DNA of 64,000 nt from contig CAKVDZ010000010.1 of NCBI GenBank assembly GCA_934728585.1, forward strand, positions 1 through 64,000, written 5' to 3'. The position numbers and the translations under genes were made by a program. Shown one piece after another: positions 26,130 to 35,359 of this stretch. Source of the stretch: an uncultured Candidatus Melainabacteria bacterium (GTDB lineage: Bacteria > Cyanobacteriota > Vampirovibrionia > Gastranaerophilales > Gastranaerophilaceae). Under the pieces are notes generated by a model that worked only from the letters and a program-made list of their open reading frames with translations, made no database searches and was not told the DNA's origin. Each line of letters begins with the position of its first letter. Position 1 is the stretch's first letter.

Positions 26130-27604
26130 TCATCAATTGGCTGGCTACCGATAGAAATTGTTGCGTCAATTTCAATAGTATGCCTAATAATCGCGTGCGA
26201 CATTAATAACAAGTACGGATTAATTTGATTTACATTGGATAAATTAACTTTTGCCTTTGGATTTATCGTTTCTAATTGTTCTTGCGGTTTTTGCTCTTTA
26301 ATATCGATTACTGTTTGCATGGAATGTTGAGTGCCATCTTTTTGCAAACGTTTAAACAATTCTTTTTTAGGAAATTTTTCAGAACAAACAATTTCAATAT
26401 CAACTGAATTTGTAGAAACAAGGCTTACTGTTGCTTGCAAATTACCGTAATTTACTGTTGTAATAAGGATTTTGATAAAAGTATCTGCCTCTGGAGTTTC
26501 TTCATTTTGTTCAATTTCCAAATCAAAACCAACTCCTTCTTGCAAAGGAAGCCAAGGCAAATATAAAAGCATTAAATTTTTTAGAGTTTGCGTTGCATCA
26601 TTTTGAGAAGAAGCTGAAACACTTGCATTAATAACATTTACAGTTTCTTGCAAAGGTTTTATGTCCGTCATGCCTTGTGCAGTTGCCATTGTCATCATAG
26701 AAACCATTTTATTCATCGCAATCTTGCTATTTTTTTGCAAAAAAGCTGAAACATTCGACAAATTCACATTTGAATTAAGTTGAGATGCCAATTGTTTTTT
26801 AAAATTCGCCAATTCTTCAGGCGTCATACCTTGTGTTTTTTGGTTATTAGCCTGAATTTGTTGTGCCCATTCCATATCCTCCGCAGTTTGAGCTTGCATA
26901 TTATTAAACATAATATTGTTATGTCGAATATTATTTCTAACTGCATTATTTAGCTGTTTATGCGGATTATTTAAAGCTTCATGGCGAATGTGCTGTTTTG
27001 TATTTTGAATTAAATTGTCAGCCTTATTAAACACTTTATCTTGCATAAATTGTTTTTTGTCATTTAAAAGTTCAGGTGCTTTATTTTCTTGATTGTTCAA
27101 TTCATTTTTAAAAACATCTCTATCTGGCTTCACTAATGGTCTTTGAGATGGCTTATCACCTATATCTGGACGATTAGGATTGTTCGGATTATTTGGGTTA
27201 TGATTTGGTCTGTTTGGAACATTTTCATTTGTTGGTGGTTTTGGTTGTTGCGGTTGATTTGGAATATTTGGGTTTTGTGGTATATTTTGCTCTGGCATAG
27301 GATTCAATTGAGGCATTTTACCGTTATTTTGAACCATTACCAACAATTCCACCATGTTTTTAGGTAGATTTAATAAATTTTTCACATAAACAGCTCTATC
27401 TATACTTGCAAGGTTGTTCATTCTAAGCTGTTGAGGATTTATATACTGCCTTTGATAATTATTAATAATGTTATTGTGCGTTTTTTGAACTAAATTATTC
27501 ACAGCAGAACCAGATGATGAATCAGGGTTAATACTAGCTTTTGCGCTTTGCAAATTCATCATTTTTTGGTTTAATTTTAATTTTAGCCAATTAACATTTT
27601 CCAT
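26126..27604 (-). CDS. Asn/Pro-rich protein with possible FliK-like C-terminal domain
   Basis: 492 residues, no signal peptide. Residues about 105-160 are low-complexity Pro/Asn/Gln (NPNNPNNPNRPD), a flexible linker; about 180-300 is helical and Asn/Gln-rich. Residues about 345-440 (LPWLPLQEGVGFDLEIEQ to KKELFKRLQKDG) alternate strand and helix in a way that recalls the hook-length-control C-terminal domain, but the similarity is faint. It lies 36 bp downstream of the GNAT gene and may be co-transcribed. Function unknown. Confidence 0.6.
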   Translation of the reverse strand: MENVNWLKLKLNQKMMNLQSAKASINPDSSSGSAVNNLVQKTHNNIINNYQRQYINPQQLRMNNLASIDRAVYVKNLLNLPKNMVELLVMVQNNGKMPQLNPMPEQNIPQNPNIPNQPQQPKPPTNENVPNRPNHNPNNPNNPNRPDIGDKPSQRPLVKPDRDVFKNELNNQENKAPELLNDKKQFMQDKVFNKADNLIQNTKQHIRHEALNNPHKQLNNAVRNNIRHNNIMFNNMQAQTAEDMEWAQQIQANNQKTQGMTPEELANFKKQLASQLNSNVNLSNVSAFLQKNSKIAMNKMVSMMTMATAQGMTDIKPLQETVNVINASVSASSQNDATQTLKNLMLLYLPWLPLQEGVGFDLEIEQNEETPEADTFIKILITTVNYGNLQATVSLVSTNSVDIEIVCSEKFPKKELFKRLQKDGTQHSMQTVIDIKEQKPQEQLETINPKAKVNLSNVNQINPYLLLMSHAIIRHTIEIDATISIGSQPIDD

Positions 27605-27640
27605 AATTTATACATGCCATTATTGAAATGTTTTATAACA

Positions 27641-28627
27641 CTACATTATAGGCAAATATGATTGAGGGTAGCTGTAATCTTCTTTAAAACCTATATGTCT
27701 GTACATTTTTAGTGCAGGAATATTATTTGTTTCTGCTGATACGTTCACTTCAGTAAAATCTCTTTCACCTGATTGAACTTTTTTCAAAAGTGTTTCAACA
27801 GATTTTTTAATCAAATATTTTGCCAAACCTTTGCCTTGATGTTCTTTTGCAATTGAAACAAGCGGAATATTTGCAATTCTACCGCCTGTGATGTTTGTAA
27901 AGCAGAACCCACAAGGTCTACCATTGTGTAGTAAAACGCTTGTTGCTTCTGGTAAAAATTCACCATAAATACCATTTACGACTTTATCTAAAATGTCATT
28001 TGTACCCTCGACAGATTTATAACGAGGGTCAAATAACGCATCAGAAGCTGTTGAAAATCCTTCGTGAATAACTTCTACAGCTCTGTCAAAATACATATCT
28101 TCCCAAGTTGTAATAGTATAACTTTCATCTTGAGGAGTTTTTGCAACACTGTTTAAAATTTCTTCTGAATTTTTGTTATCCATCATAAATCTCAAAACTG
28201 CAAGACCTACAAATTTGAAACCAAAATGAGCAATATCGCTTGTAAAATCTGATTGTATACCTAATAATGGATAACAAACAACTTTTTCTTTTCTTTCAGC
28301 TTCTGTTTCTTGCATAAATCTTTCCATCAATTTTTTACGTTTGTTTAACAAGTCTTCATTACCCAAACAGTGAATAACATTTAACTCAATAGATTCAGAG
28401 ATTGCAGAAGTATAAACTAAAAACGCAGTTGGAATATGGTTTTCCAACAATACAATACATTTAATGTATTCTTTTTCTACGGCATCAACAAAGTCTTGAT
28501 ATTCTAAAGGATCAAGTTCAAACATATAATCATTTCTAGCTGAAGCACGAAAATCATTATATACGCCTGTAAAAATTTTATACAGGTTAGAATTAAGCAT
28601 TTGTGTTTCGTAGTTTGCGTTTTCCAT
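27641..28627 (-). CDS. GNAT-family N-acetyltransferase
   Basis: 328 residues. The C-terminal half (about 190-325) is a GNAT domain: the acetyl-CoA-binding turn VSIAKEHQGKGLAKYLIKKS and the NNIPALKMYRHIGF motif are clear. The N-terminal half may be a second, degenerate GNAT fold. Substrate unknown. AAGGA lies 7 nt before the ATG. Last in an mnmE-ribE-ribBA-GNAT run with a 10-bp gap to ribBA. Confidence 0.82.
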   Translation of the reverse strand: MENANYETQMLNSNLYKIFTGVYNDFRASARNDYMFELDPLEYQDFVDAVEKEYIKCIVLLENHIPTAFLVYTSAISESIELNVIHCLGNEDLLNKRKKLMERFMQETEAERKEKVVCYPLLGIQSDFTSDIAHFGFKFVGLAVLRFMMDNKNSEEILNSVAKTPQDESYTITTWEDMYFDRAVEVIHEGFSTASDALFDPRYKSVEGTNDILDKVVNGIYGEFLPEATSVLLHNGRPCGFCFTNITGGRIANIPLVSIAKEHQGKGLAKYLIKKSVETLLKKVQSGERDFTEVNVSAETNNIPALKMYRHIGFKEDYSYPQSYLPIM

Positions 28628-28637
28628 AAATTTTCCT

Positions 28638-29846
28638 TTATAAAGTATGATGCATTTTTTCTTTTTTTGTATCTAGATATCTTTTATTATATTCCGTAAT
28701 TTCAGATTTTATATGCACTATATCGTGTATTTTTAGTCCATATCCCTCTAAACCTACAATTTTTTTAGGATTATTAGTGATTAAATTAAACGTTGTAAAC
28801 CCTATATCACGTATAATTTGGGCACCTACACCATAATCTCTTAAATCTTCTTTAAACCCTAAAGAAAGATTTGCTTGAATTGTATCTTCACCCTTTTCTT
28901 GAAGTGAATAAGCTTTAATTTTATTAACTAAGCCGATGCCACGACCCTCATGATCATGCATATAAACAAGAGCGCCTTTTCCGTATTCATCAATCATCTT
29001 TAAAGCACCATGCAACTGTGAATTACAATCACATTTCAAGCTGTGGAATACGTCACCTGTAAGGCATTCAGAATGAACTCTTATTAGTGGCATTTTATCG
29101 CTTCCATCATCTTTTATAAGCGCAACATGTTCATGCCCGTTAACGTGATTTACGTAACCATAAATTTTAAAATCACCAAATTTTGTTGGCAAAAACGCTT
29201 CTGCTTCGCGAGTTACAAGTTTTTCTGATTGCAAACGGTAAGCGATTAATTCAGAAACTGAAATAAATTTGAACCCGTGTTCATCAGCAAATTTTCTTAA
29301 ATCATCTCGACGCGCCATTGAACCATCTTCGTTCATAATTTCACACATAGCACCAGCGTGAATATGACCTGCCAACATAGCCATATCAACACAAGCCTCT
29401 GTATGACCAATTCTTGTAAGCACTCCACCTTTTTTAGCCACACATGGGAATACATGTCCTGGACGACGTAAATCTTGTGGCCTTGCGTCTGGTGCAATTG
29501 CAACTTCAATTGTTTTTGCTCTATCGAATGCTGAAATACCTGTTGTTACGCCAAAACTTTCTGACGCATCAACACTTAAAGTAAAAGCTGTTCTCATTTT
29601 TTCAGTATTATTTTGAACCATTTGAGGCAATTCTAAATTTTTTGCAATTTCATCTGAAATAGCAAGACAAATCAACCCTCTGCACTCTTTTGCCATGAAA
29701 TTAATAATTTCTGGAGTAACGCATTGAGCAGAGCATAACAAATCACCCTCGTTTTCTCTGTCCTCATCGTCAGCAACGACAATTGGTTTACCTTGTCGAA
29801 AATCTTTTATTGCATCTTCAATTTTATCAAATTTAAAATTGTCCAT
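28638..29846 (-). CDS. ribBA: Bifunctional DHBP synthase / GTP cyclohydrolase II
   Basis: A 402-residue fusion supplying both precursors of riboflavin. Residues about 1-200 (DDEDRENEGDLL, GHTEACVDMA) convert ribulose-5-phosphate to dihydroxybutanone phosphate; residues about 205-402 open GTP, with the zinc-binding cysteines in ECLTGDVFHSLKCDC and the RGIGL motif. The start codon overlaps the ribE stop (TAATG), so they are coupled. ribD and ribH are not in this window, and I see no FMN riboswitch. Confidence 0.95.
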   Translation of the reverse strand: MDNFKFDKIEDAIKDFRQGKPIVVADDEDRENEGDLLCSAQCVTPEIINFMAKECRGLICLAISDEIAKNLELPQMVQNNTEKMRTAFTLSVDASESFGVTTGISAFDRAKTIEVAIAPDARPQDLRRPGHVFPCVAKKGGVLTRIGHTEACVDMAMLAGHIHAGAMCEIMNEDGSMARRDDLRKFADEHGFKFISVSELIAYRLQSEKLVTREAEAFLPTKFGDFKIYGYVNHVNGHEHVALIKDDGSDKMPLIRVHSECLTGDVFHSLKCDCNSQLHGALKMIDEYGKGALVYMHDHEGRGIGLVNKIKAYSLQEKGEDTIQANLSLGFKEDLRDYGVGAQIIRDIGFTTFNLITNNPKKIVGLEGYGLKIHDIVHIKSEITEYNKRYLDTKKEKMHHTL

Positions 29847-30487
29847 TACATAAACCCATTTTCTCTTAAAAAATCTTCTGAAATCATTGATGTTGTTTTT
29901 TCATTCAATAAAAACTTTTCAATATATTTTGCAAATACGTCTGTTTCAATATTTACAACATTACCTGTTTTTAAGTCAGATAAATTTGTATTTTCAAAAG
30001 TATGCGGAATAACAGCAACTGTTACCATTTTATCATTAATATCAGCAACCGTAAGACTTATACCGTTTATTGTGATAGAACCTTTTTTTACAACATAACG
30101 GCTTGCTTCTTCTGCAACTTCAAATTTCATAGTGTAAAAATCAGATTCTTTTTGTGATGAAACAAGTTTTGCAACACTATCAACGTGACCAGAAACAATA
30201 TGACCGCCAATGCGTTCATTAAGTGTTAATGCGCGTTCTAGATTAACTTTTTCACCTTTTTTTAATGTAGAAAAATTGGTAACATTTAAAGTTTCATTTG
30301 AAACTTCTGCAGTAAAACTATTTTCACTCATTTCAACGACAGTTTGGCAAACACCATTTATAGCAATAGAATCGCCTATTTTAGTGTCGTTTAAAACTTT
30401 ATTACAAGAAACAGTAATTTCTGCACCGTTTGAAATTTGTTTAAAATCTTTTACTATGCCAATTTCTTCAATAATACCAGTGAACAT
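29846..30487 (-). CDS. ribE: Riboflavin synthase alpha chain
   Basis: A 213-residue enzyme that dismutates two 6,7-dimethyl-8-ribityllumazines to riboflavin. It has two homologous lumazine-binding repeats: MFTGIIEEIGIV at the N-terminus with VNGVCQTV-type core, and GHIVSGHVDSVA near residue 100. It starts 18 bp after the mnmE stop and is read as the second gene of the same transcript. Confidence 0.94.
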   Translation of the reverse strand: MFTGIIEEIGIVKDFKQISNGAEITVSCNKVLNDTKIGDSIAINGVCQTVVEMSENSFTAEVSNETLNVTNFSTLKKGEKVNLERALTLNERIGGHIVSGHVDSVAKLVSSQKESDFYTMKFEVAEEASRYVVKKGSITINGISLTVADINDKMVTVAVIPHTFENTNLSDLKTGNVVNIETDVFAKYIEKFLLNEKTTSMISEDFLRENGFM

Positions 30488-30505
30488 AACTCCATTGTAC
30501 CATAA

Positions 30506-31837
30506 TTATTTGCCAATGCAAAAATTGTCAAAAATATTATTCAAAATATCGTCCGTAATTACTTCTCCAGTAATTTCATCTAAACATAAAAGTGCTTGTT
30601 TTACATCAATTGAAATCAAATCTTGTAATTCATTGACTTTACTTGCCATATAAGCTTGCATTAAGCTTTCTTTAGCTTTTTCTAGGCAATCTTGCTGACG
30701 TTTGTTTGTTACAAATTCTGTATCTTCTGGAGAAAATTCCAAAATAATTTCTTTAATTTTTTGTTTTAATTCTTCAATGCCAGCTTCTGTTTTTGCAGAA
30801 ATACATACGGCATCTTTTGGACGCTCTTGGCTTACATCGCATTTATTTGCAATTACAAGATGCTTTTTATCTTTTATAAAATTTAAAATAACTTTGTCTG
30901 CGTCATTCAAACCACTTGTTAAATCGTACATAAAAATAACTAAATCCGCTTCTTTTGCTGCTTGTTTAGAATATTCTATCCCTATTTCTTCAACTTTATC
31001 AATGCTTTCATCTTCTCTAATGCCAGCTGTATCAATCAAGGTAACTGGTATTCCTAAATCAAGTGTTTCAGTTAAAACATCACGAGTTGTACCTGCAATT
31101 TCAGTAACAATTGCTCTATCTAGGCTAAGAAGTGTGTTAAATAACGAAGATTTACCTACATTTGGTTTGCCAACAATCGCAATCTTAATTCCTTGACGCA
31201 TAATATTACTTGATTGCGCATTAACTAAAATTTTATCAATTTTTTCAATTTCTTTTTCAAAGTCACTAATCAAGCTTTCATAGCTTGGTTCTGCAACATC
31301 TTCTGGGAAGTCAATTCCTGCAACAATTCTAGACAAGGTTTCAAAAATATCACCTTTAATTTCAGAAACTTTTTGCGCTAAAACTCCAGATAAATTTTTA
31401 GCCGACTGAATTGCAAAATTTTGAGTTTTTGAGTGAATTAAGTCAGCAACAGCTTCTGCTTGAGATAAATCAAGTTTTTTATTTAAAAATGCTCGCTTAG
31501 TAAATTCTCCTCTTTCAGCCATTCTTGCGCCATTTTTTAACACTATTTCAAGAATGTTTTTAACAACATTAATACCACCGTGACATTGGATTTCAATAAC
31601 ATCTTCGCCTGTATAACTATTAGGATTCTTAAATGGCAAAACAACAACTTCATCTACTTTTTTATCACCGTCTACAATCCAACCGTGACAAATCATTCTT
31701 GGTTTTATTGTTCCAGTAAAAATACGCTCTGTAATCTCAAAACTTTTTTCACCAGAAATTCTTATAACACCAACTCCACCAGTACCTAAAGGAGTTGAAA
31801 TTGCAGTAATAGTATCAAATTCTTGTATAATGTTCAT
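30506..31837 (-). CDS. mnmE: tRNA uridine-5-carboxymethylaminomethyl modification GTPase
   Basis: A 443-residue GTPase that works with MnmG on C5 of wobble U34. N-terminal folate-binding domain (DTITAISTPLGTGGVGVIRISG), helical domain, G domain from about 215 (GKPNVGKSSLFN near 224, DTAGIRE, NKCD) and the invariant C-terminal FCIGK with the catalytic Cys. Its ATG lies exactly 6 nt after a consensus -10 box and there is no Shine-Dalgarno, so the mRNA is predicted to be leaderless. First gene of mnmE-ribE-ribBA-GNAT. Confidence 0.95.
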   Translation of the reverse strand: MNIIQEFDTITAISTPLGTGGVGVIRISGEKSFEITERIFTGTIKPRMICHGWIVDGDKKVDEVVVLPFKNPNSYTGEDVIEIQCHGGINVVKNILEIVLKNGARMAERGEFTKRAFLNKKLDLSQAEAVADLIHSKTQNFAIQSAKNLSGVLAQKVSEIKGDIFETLSRIVAGIDFPEDVAEPSYESLISDFEKEIEKIDKILVNAQSSNIMRQGIKIAIVGKPNVGKSSLFNTLLSLDRAIVTEIAGTTRDVLTETLDLGIPVTLIDTAGIREDESIDKVEEIGIEYSKQAAKEADLVIFMYDLTSGLNDADKVILNFIKDKKHLVIANKCDVSQERPKDAVCISAKTEAGIEELKQKIKEIILEFSPEDTEFVTNKRQQDCLEKAKESLMQAYMASKVNELQDLISIDVKQALLCLDEITGEVITDDILNNIFDNFCIGK

Positions 31838-31843
31838 ATCCTG

Positions 31844-31872
31844 ATTATACCGTTAACACAACACACATGCAA
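31844..31872 (-). promoter_or_regulatory. Promoter of mnmE, predicted leaderless
   Basis: Minus strand: TTGCAT (31872-31867), 17-bp spacer, TATAAT (31849-31844). Six bases separate the -10 box from the ATG at 31837, so transcription should start at or next to the A of the start codon. Confidence 0.8.
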
Positions 31873-31907
31873 CTATTGGCAAGATATAAAACAAGTAACA
31901 AAAATGG

Positions 31908-31936
31908 GAGGGATTTTGAAATTTTCAAAATCCCTC
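31908..31936 (-). terminator. Terminator of the 213-aa gene
   Basis: Perfect 13-bp stem GAGGGATTTTGAA / TTCAAAATCCCTC. On the minus strand it is followed by CCCATTTTTG. Confidence 0.75.
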
Positions 31937-31957
31937 TACTTGCCTATGTCTTATTTT

Positions 31958-32599
31958 TTATAAAAATGAAATAATTTTTGCTAAGGTTGATAAAGTATCT
32001 AAATTTATATTGTTATTTGAAGAATTTGATGATGCTAAAGTATAATCTTTTCCGCTATTACTTAAACCCAAGGCCATTGAAATTGCACTCATCGCATTCG
32101 AATTTGATTGGTTCTGCAAAGTGTTCAACAGGTTAATATAATTGTATCTGTTTGATAATTCGTTGTTATATAAATCGTTTTGTTTTAAAATCAAGTTTTC
32201 TGCTAACTGTGCTATCGCGTTACTTCGGCTATTTTCAATATTGTTTAAATTGTTCATGAACATTGAATTATCCAGATTTCCAAATCGTGAAGCAATATCG
32301 TTTTTTAAATTGTTCAAAATAGGTGTATAGATATCATTAATCGACTGTTGACCTTGTTTTTGGTAAGCATTCAACTGTGATTGAAGTTTTTTCATCGTAT
32401 CATTTGAAAAAACATTTACCTGTGGAACAATGTCCGCAAGAGTTTTTTGTGAATAGTCGTACAAAGCTTTTTCGTACTCGTCCATATTATAATTTCCATG
32501 AACTGTACCGCCTGACATAGAAGTCGTTGCCTTTTTCTTGCCATTAATACTATAACTTCCACTTGGATAAGACGAAGTATAAGAAGTCTGTTTGCTCAT
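31958..32599 (-). CDS. Helical Asn/Ser-rich protein, unknown
   Basis: Not recognised. 213 residues: a Ser/Tyr/Gly-rich start (residues 1-35), then long amphipathic helices (about 40-175) with regular Leu/Ile spacing, then an Asn/Ser-rich tail ending in a hydrophobic ALAKIISFL-like patch. The pattern recalls phage or secreted coiled-coil structural proteins but no domain is identifiable. The start is the ATG at 32599, because AAAGGA lies 7 nt upstream; the frame also opens at 32635. Own terminator at 31908-31936, so probably monocistronic. Confidence 0.65.
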   Translation of the reverse strand: MSKQTSYTSSYPSGSYSINGKKKATTSMSGGTVHGNYNMDEYEKALYDYSQKTLADIVPQVNVFSNDTMKKLQSQLNAYQKQGQQSINDIYTPILNNLKNDIASRFGNLDNSMFMNNLNNIENSRSNAIAQLAENLILKQNDLYNNELSNRYNYINLLNTLQNQSNSNAMSAISMALGLSNSGKDYTLASSNSSNNNINLDTLSTLAKIISFL

Positions 32600-32709
32600 A
32601 AAATTATCCTTTCTAAATTTTATTAGCAAAGACAAAATTTTGTTTTTAAGGGGCTGGTATGCATAATATTATACCATTTTTTGAAGATATTGTAAAATTT
32701 TTAGATAAA

Positions 32710-32743
32710 AAAGCGGGCGACGATTAAAATCGTCGCCCGCTTT
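32710..32743 (-). terminator. Bidirectional-type terminator after the aminotransferase
   Basis: A 16-bp perfect stem (AAAGCGGGCGACGATT / AATCGTCGCCCGCTTT) with loop AA. T-rich on the minus side (CTTTTTTATC). It lies 234 bp beyond the aminotransferase stop codon, separated from it by a 94-bp tandem repeat. Confidence 0.85.
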
Positions 32744-32754
32744 AAAAAGTTTTT

Positions 32755-32978
32755 GCCTCAGCTCGCTCGCGCTTCTTACTCGCTCGCGTGTAACGGCAAT
32801 TCCGAGTTTTGATTTTCGTGATCTCATCACTCAATCAAAAACTCTCCAGCCTCAGCTCGCTCGCGCTTCTTACTCGCTCGCGTGTAACGGCAATTCCGAG
32901 TTTTGATTTTCGTGATCTCATCACTCAATCAAAAACTCTCCAGCCTCAGCTCGCTCGCGCTTCTTACTCGCTCGCGCT
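32755..32978. repeat. 94-bp tandem repeat, two full copies plus a partial third
   Basis: The unit begins GCCTCAGCTCGCTCGCGCTT at 32755, 32849 and 32943; the third copy is cut off at the aminotransferase stop codon. It contains ACTCGCTCGCGTGTAACGGC and the inverted words AGTTTTTGATTG/CAATCAAAAACT-like halves. The first 20 bp also occur at about 40330-40350. The copies are nearly identical, suggesting recent or maintained amplification. With the terminator, it fills the 377-bp gap 32600-32976. Confidence 0.88.
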
Positions 32979-34095
32979 ATGCTAAAGCTTTAGTTTCTTG
33001 AATACATTCCATTAATGTATTAGCAACTGTTTTTTGTTCTTCTAAAGTAATTTCTGGGAACATTGGTAAAGAAATTACCATTTCAGTATCTTTTTCAGTA
33101 TAAGGTAAAGAACCTTTGCCCATACCTAGGTATTCATGAACTTTTTGTAAGTGTAATGGAATTGGATAATACAACATAGCACCTACGCCACGTTCTTGCA
33201 ACATTTTGTGGATATTATCTCTGTTAGGAATTTTAACTGTATATTGGTGATATACGCAATATGTATCGTCTAATTCTGTTGGAGTTTGAACATCTTCGCA
33301 ATTTGCAAATAACTCGTTATAAGTTTTTGCGTGAGCACGTCTTGCTTCGTTCCATTCGTTAATGTAGTTCAATTTAACTCTTAAAATAGCTGCTTGAACT
33401 TCATCTAATCTTGAGTTTACACCAATTTCATCGTGGTGGTAACGAATAGCGCCACCGTGGTTTCTTAATGCAAGAACTCTATCTTTGATAGTATCTGAGT
33501 TTGTAGTTAATAAACCACCATCACCCATACCGCCTAAGTTTTTAGTTGGGTAGAAGCTGAAGCAACCAATATCACCAAATGAACCAACCATTTTGCCGTG
33601 TAATTTAGCACCAATTGCTTGGCAAGCATCTTCGATTACATATAAGTTATGACGTTTAGCAATATCTAAAATCATATCCATGTTTGCTGGTTGACCATAT
33701 AAGTGAACTGGAATAATTGCTTTTGTTTTTGGTGTAATAGCGTTTTCGATTTTTGCAGGGTCAATATTGAATGTATCAGGATCAATATCAACAAATACTG
33801 GTTTTGCACCTACAATACCGATAGCTTCTGAAGTTGCAACAAATGTAAATGCTGTTGAAATAACTTCATCGCCAGCGCCTATATCTAAAGCTCTTAAAGC
33901 CAAGTGTAAAGCATCTGTACCAGAGTTTAAAGCAACTGTGTGTTTAACACCGATAAAATCTGCTAATTCTTGTTCTAAAGCTTTGTTGTGTTTACCTAAA
34001 ATGTATTGACCAGAACGTAAAACTTCTAAAACTTCTTTTTCTACTTCTGCGCCAATTTGTGCGTATTGTCTTTTTGAATCTAAAATAGGTATCAT
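32977..34095 (-). CDS. DegT/DnrJ/EryC1/StrS-family sugar aminotransferase
   Basis: A 372-residue PLP enzyme. VALNSGTDALHLALRAL binds cofactor phosphate, EDACQAIGA carries the ring-stacking Asp, and the PLP Lys is in FYPTKNLGGMGDGG near residue 184. Family members transaminate keto-sugar nucleotides for O-antigen, glycan or antibiotic sugars; which one is unknown, as no sugar genes are adjacent. Two in-frame ATGs exist; AAAGGAG lies 6 nt before 34095, so that is chosen over 34113. The stop codon abuts the 94-bp tandem repeat. Confidence 0.92.
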   Translation of the reverse strand: MIPILDSKRQYAQIGAEVEKEVLEVLRSGQYILGKHNKALEQELADFIGVKHTVALNSGTDALHLALRALDIGAGDEVISTAFTFVATSEAIGIVGAKPVFVDIDPDTFNIDPAKIENAITPKTKAIIPVHLYGQPANMDMILDIAKRHNLYVIEDACQAIGAKLHGKMVGSFGDIGCFSFYPTKNLGGMGDGGLLTTNSDTIKDRVLALRNHGGAIRYHHDEIGVNSRLDEVQAAILRVKLNYINEWNEARRAHAKTYNELFANCEDVQTPTELDDTYCVYHQYTVKIPNRDNIHKMLQERGVGAMLYYPIPLHLQKVHEYLGMGKGSLPYTEKDTEMVISLPMFPEITLEEQKTVANTLMECIQETKALA

Positions 34096-34170
34096 TTTTT
34101 TCTCCTTTACCATGTTCCTTAACTATAGTTTAACACAGTTTTTGAGTACCTTTATATAAACTTAATAAAT

Positions 34171-34491
34171 TTAATTTCTGAAATATTTACAAGTATTCAT
34201 AAATTCTTTTATTGCTGGACAATTAATTACTGTTTCATAATCTTTTTGCGAAATTAATCCTTGACATTGACCAATAAACACAGCGTTTGCTCGATTTTTA
34301 GCTTTTAATTTTACAAAAATCTTTTCTAATTGTTTTTTAACAGTCGATAATGTTACCTTAAAAACTTTTGCAATTTGCAAGTTCTCAAAGCCAGCTGCGA
34401 CTAGAATAAGTATTTCTAGTTCCCTTCTACTTAAAATCTTTTCTTTATTTTCCAAGTTTATATAATTCGGGAGAATCTCATAATTTCTCAT
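34171..34491 (-). CDS. Stand-alone LuxR-type helix-turn-helix protein
   Basis: A 106-residue protein that is little more than a GerE/LuxR DNA-binding domain: KILSRRELEILILVAAGFEN, IAKVFKVTLSTVKKQLEKIF and LKAKNRANAV give the four helices. There is no receiver or ligand domain, so it may act constitutively or be controlled by abundance. A C-terminal segment with two Cys is unlike the family. Targets unknown. TATCAT lies 6 nt upstream of the ATG, a weak match to the leaderless pattern. Confidence 0.8.
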   Translation of the reverse strand: MRNYEILPNYINLENKEKILSRRELEILILVAAGFENLQIAKVFKVTLSTVKKQLEKIFVKLKAKNRANAVFIGQCQGLISQKDYETVINCPAIKEFMNTCKYFRN

Positions 34492-34555
34492 AAAATTATG
34501 ATAAAACAGTAAGAATTATAAGTATATTAGGCACTTGGCTAAAATTTATCAAATT

Positions 34556-34870
34556 CTAATACTGGCTTAATACAATGTAAACAACAAATCCCATAATCAA
34601 AAGTGCAATGCCTAAACTTATTACTAAAACTTTTAGATTTTGAAGAATATATTTTTTTGTTTGCTCTGGCTTTTTTCTATAACTTTCTTTTAAATTTTTT
34701 ATCGTCAGAAAAGCAATAAAAATGCCCAAAGACACTAAAATTATTATAACAAGCCATGGCATATTTTCAAACGACCATTCAAAAAATTTTTCCGCCCATT
34801 CTTCCATTTTAAAACTTAAAAAAACAATTGCGCCTATTATTGCTATAAAAATTATATTATCAAACTTCAT
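34556..34870 (-). CDS. Small membrane protein, third of a tandem paralog set
   Basis: 104 residues with three hydrophobic helices. It shares an architecture with the next two genes: a helix, an acidic amphipathic stretch (EEWAEKFFEWSFENMPW), a helix ending in IILVSLGIF, a charged loop (KESYRKKPEQTKKY), and a final helix at the C-terminus. AAGGAAA lies 8 nt before the ATG. Function unknown. Confidence 0.65.
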   Translation of the reverse strand: MKFDNIIFIAIIGAIVFLSFKMEEWAEKFFEWSFENMPWLVIIILVSLGIFIAFLTIKNLKESYRKKPEQTKKYILQNLKVLVISLGIALLIMGFVVYIVLSQY

Positions 34871-34900
34871 TTATTGTTTCCTTACAGAAGATTTTTTCAC

Positions 34901-35308
34901 TTACCGAATAAATGGAAAAAGTATTCCTAATATTAACAAACTTATCACAAGAAAAATTAATGCTTGTTTCAATTTGTTCTTTGCATATTGTTTTTGTTGC
35001 TCTTTGTCTTTATATAAAATTTCGGTTTTTATAGGTATATCTAATAAATTCCAAACTATGATTATTGTAAAACATATAGCCAACATTTTCCATGAAGTTA
35101 TACCAAATTGTTTTTGTAATATAAATTCAGTATAAAATTCTTTGAATATTTGTTGAGATTGAAAAAATAAAAAGCCAAAAATTCCAAAAAGAAAAACTAT
35201 TAATATCCCACTTAATTTTTTATCTTGTAATATAGCTATTACAAATGATATTAATATTATTAAACATAAAATTCCTTCTATTGATTCTATAATTAATCCA
35301 AAATCCAT
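34901..35308 (-). CDS. Small membrane protein, second of a tandem paralog set
   Basis: 135 residues, four predicted helices, charged loop KDKEQQKQYAKNK before the last helix. Its start is preceded by AAGGTAATTGAATAATGGAT, which is the end of recF (codons Val-Ile-Glu-stop) plus the first codons of the 35.4-kb gene, showing it arose by duplication of that junction. Function unknown. Confidence 0.68.
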   Translation of the reverse strand: MDFGLIIESIEGILCLIILISFVIAILQDKKLSGILIVFLFGIFGFLFFQSQQIFKEFYTEFILQKQFGITSWKMLAICFTIIIVWNLLDIPIKTEILYKDKEQQKQYAKNKLKQALIFLVISLLILGILFPFIR

Positions 35309-35359
35309 TATTCAATTACCTTCTTTATCAAGTTTAATTTTTTTGTTAATACTCTTTAA

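Noticed and set aside
27143..27367. Trp/Ile-rich plus-strand frame
   Set aside because: It is the antisense shadow of the Asn/Pro-rich linker; composition is an artefact.
30488..30505. FMN riboswitch before the riboflavin genes
   Set aside because: Only 18 bp separate mnmE and ribE; no room or conserved motif.
30702..31196. 164-codon plus-strand frame inside mnmE
   Set aside because: Antisense to a fully conserved GTPase domain and Ser/Phe-rich; a shadow frame.
32755..32978. CRISPR array or rRNA/tRNA remnant
   Set aside because: Direct 94-bp tandem copies without variable spacers, and no cas genes.
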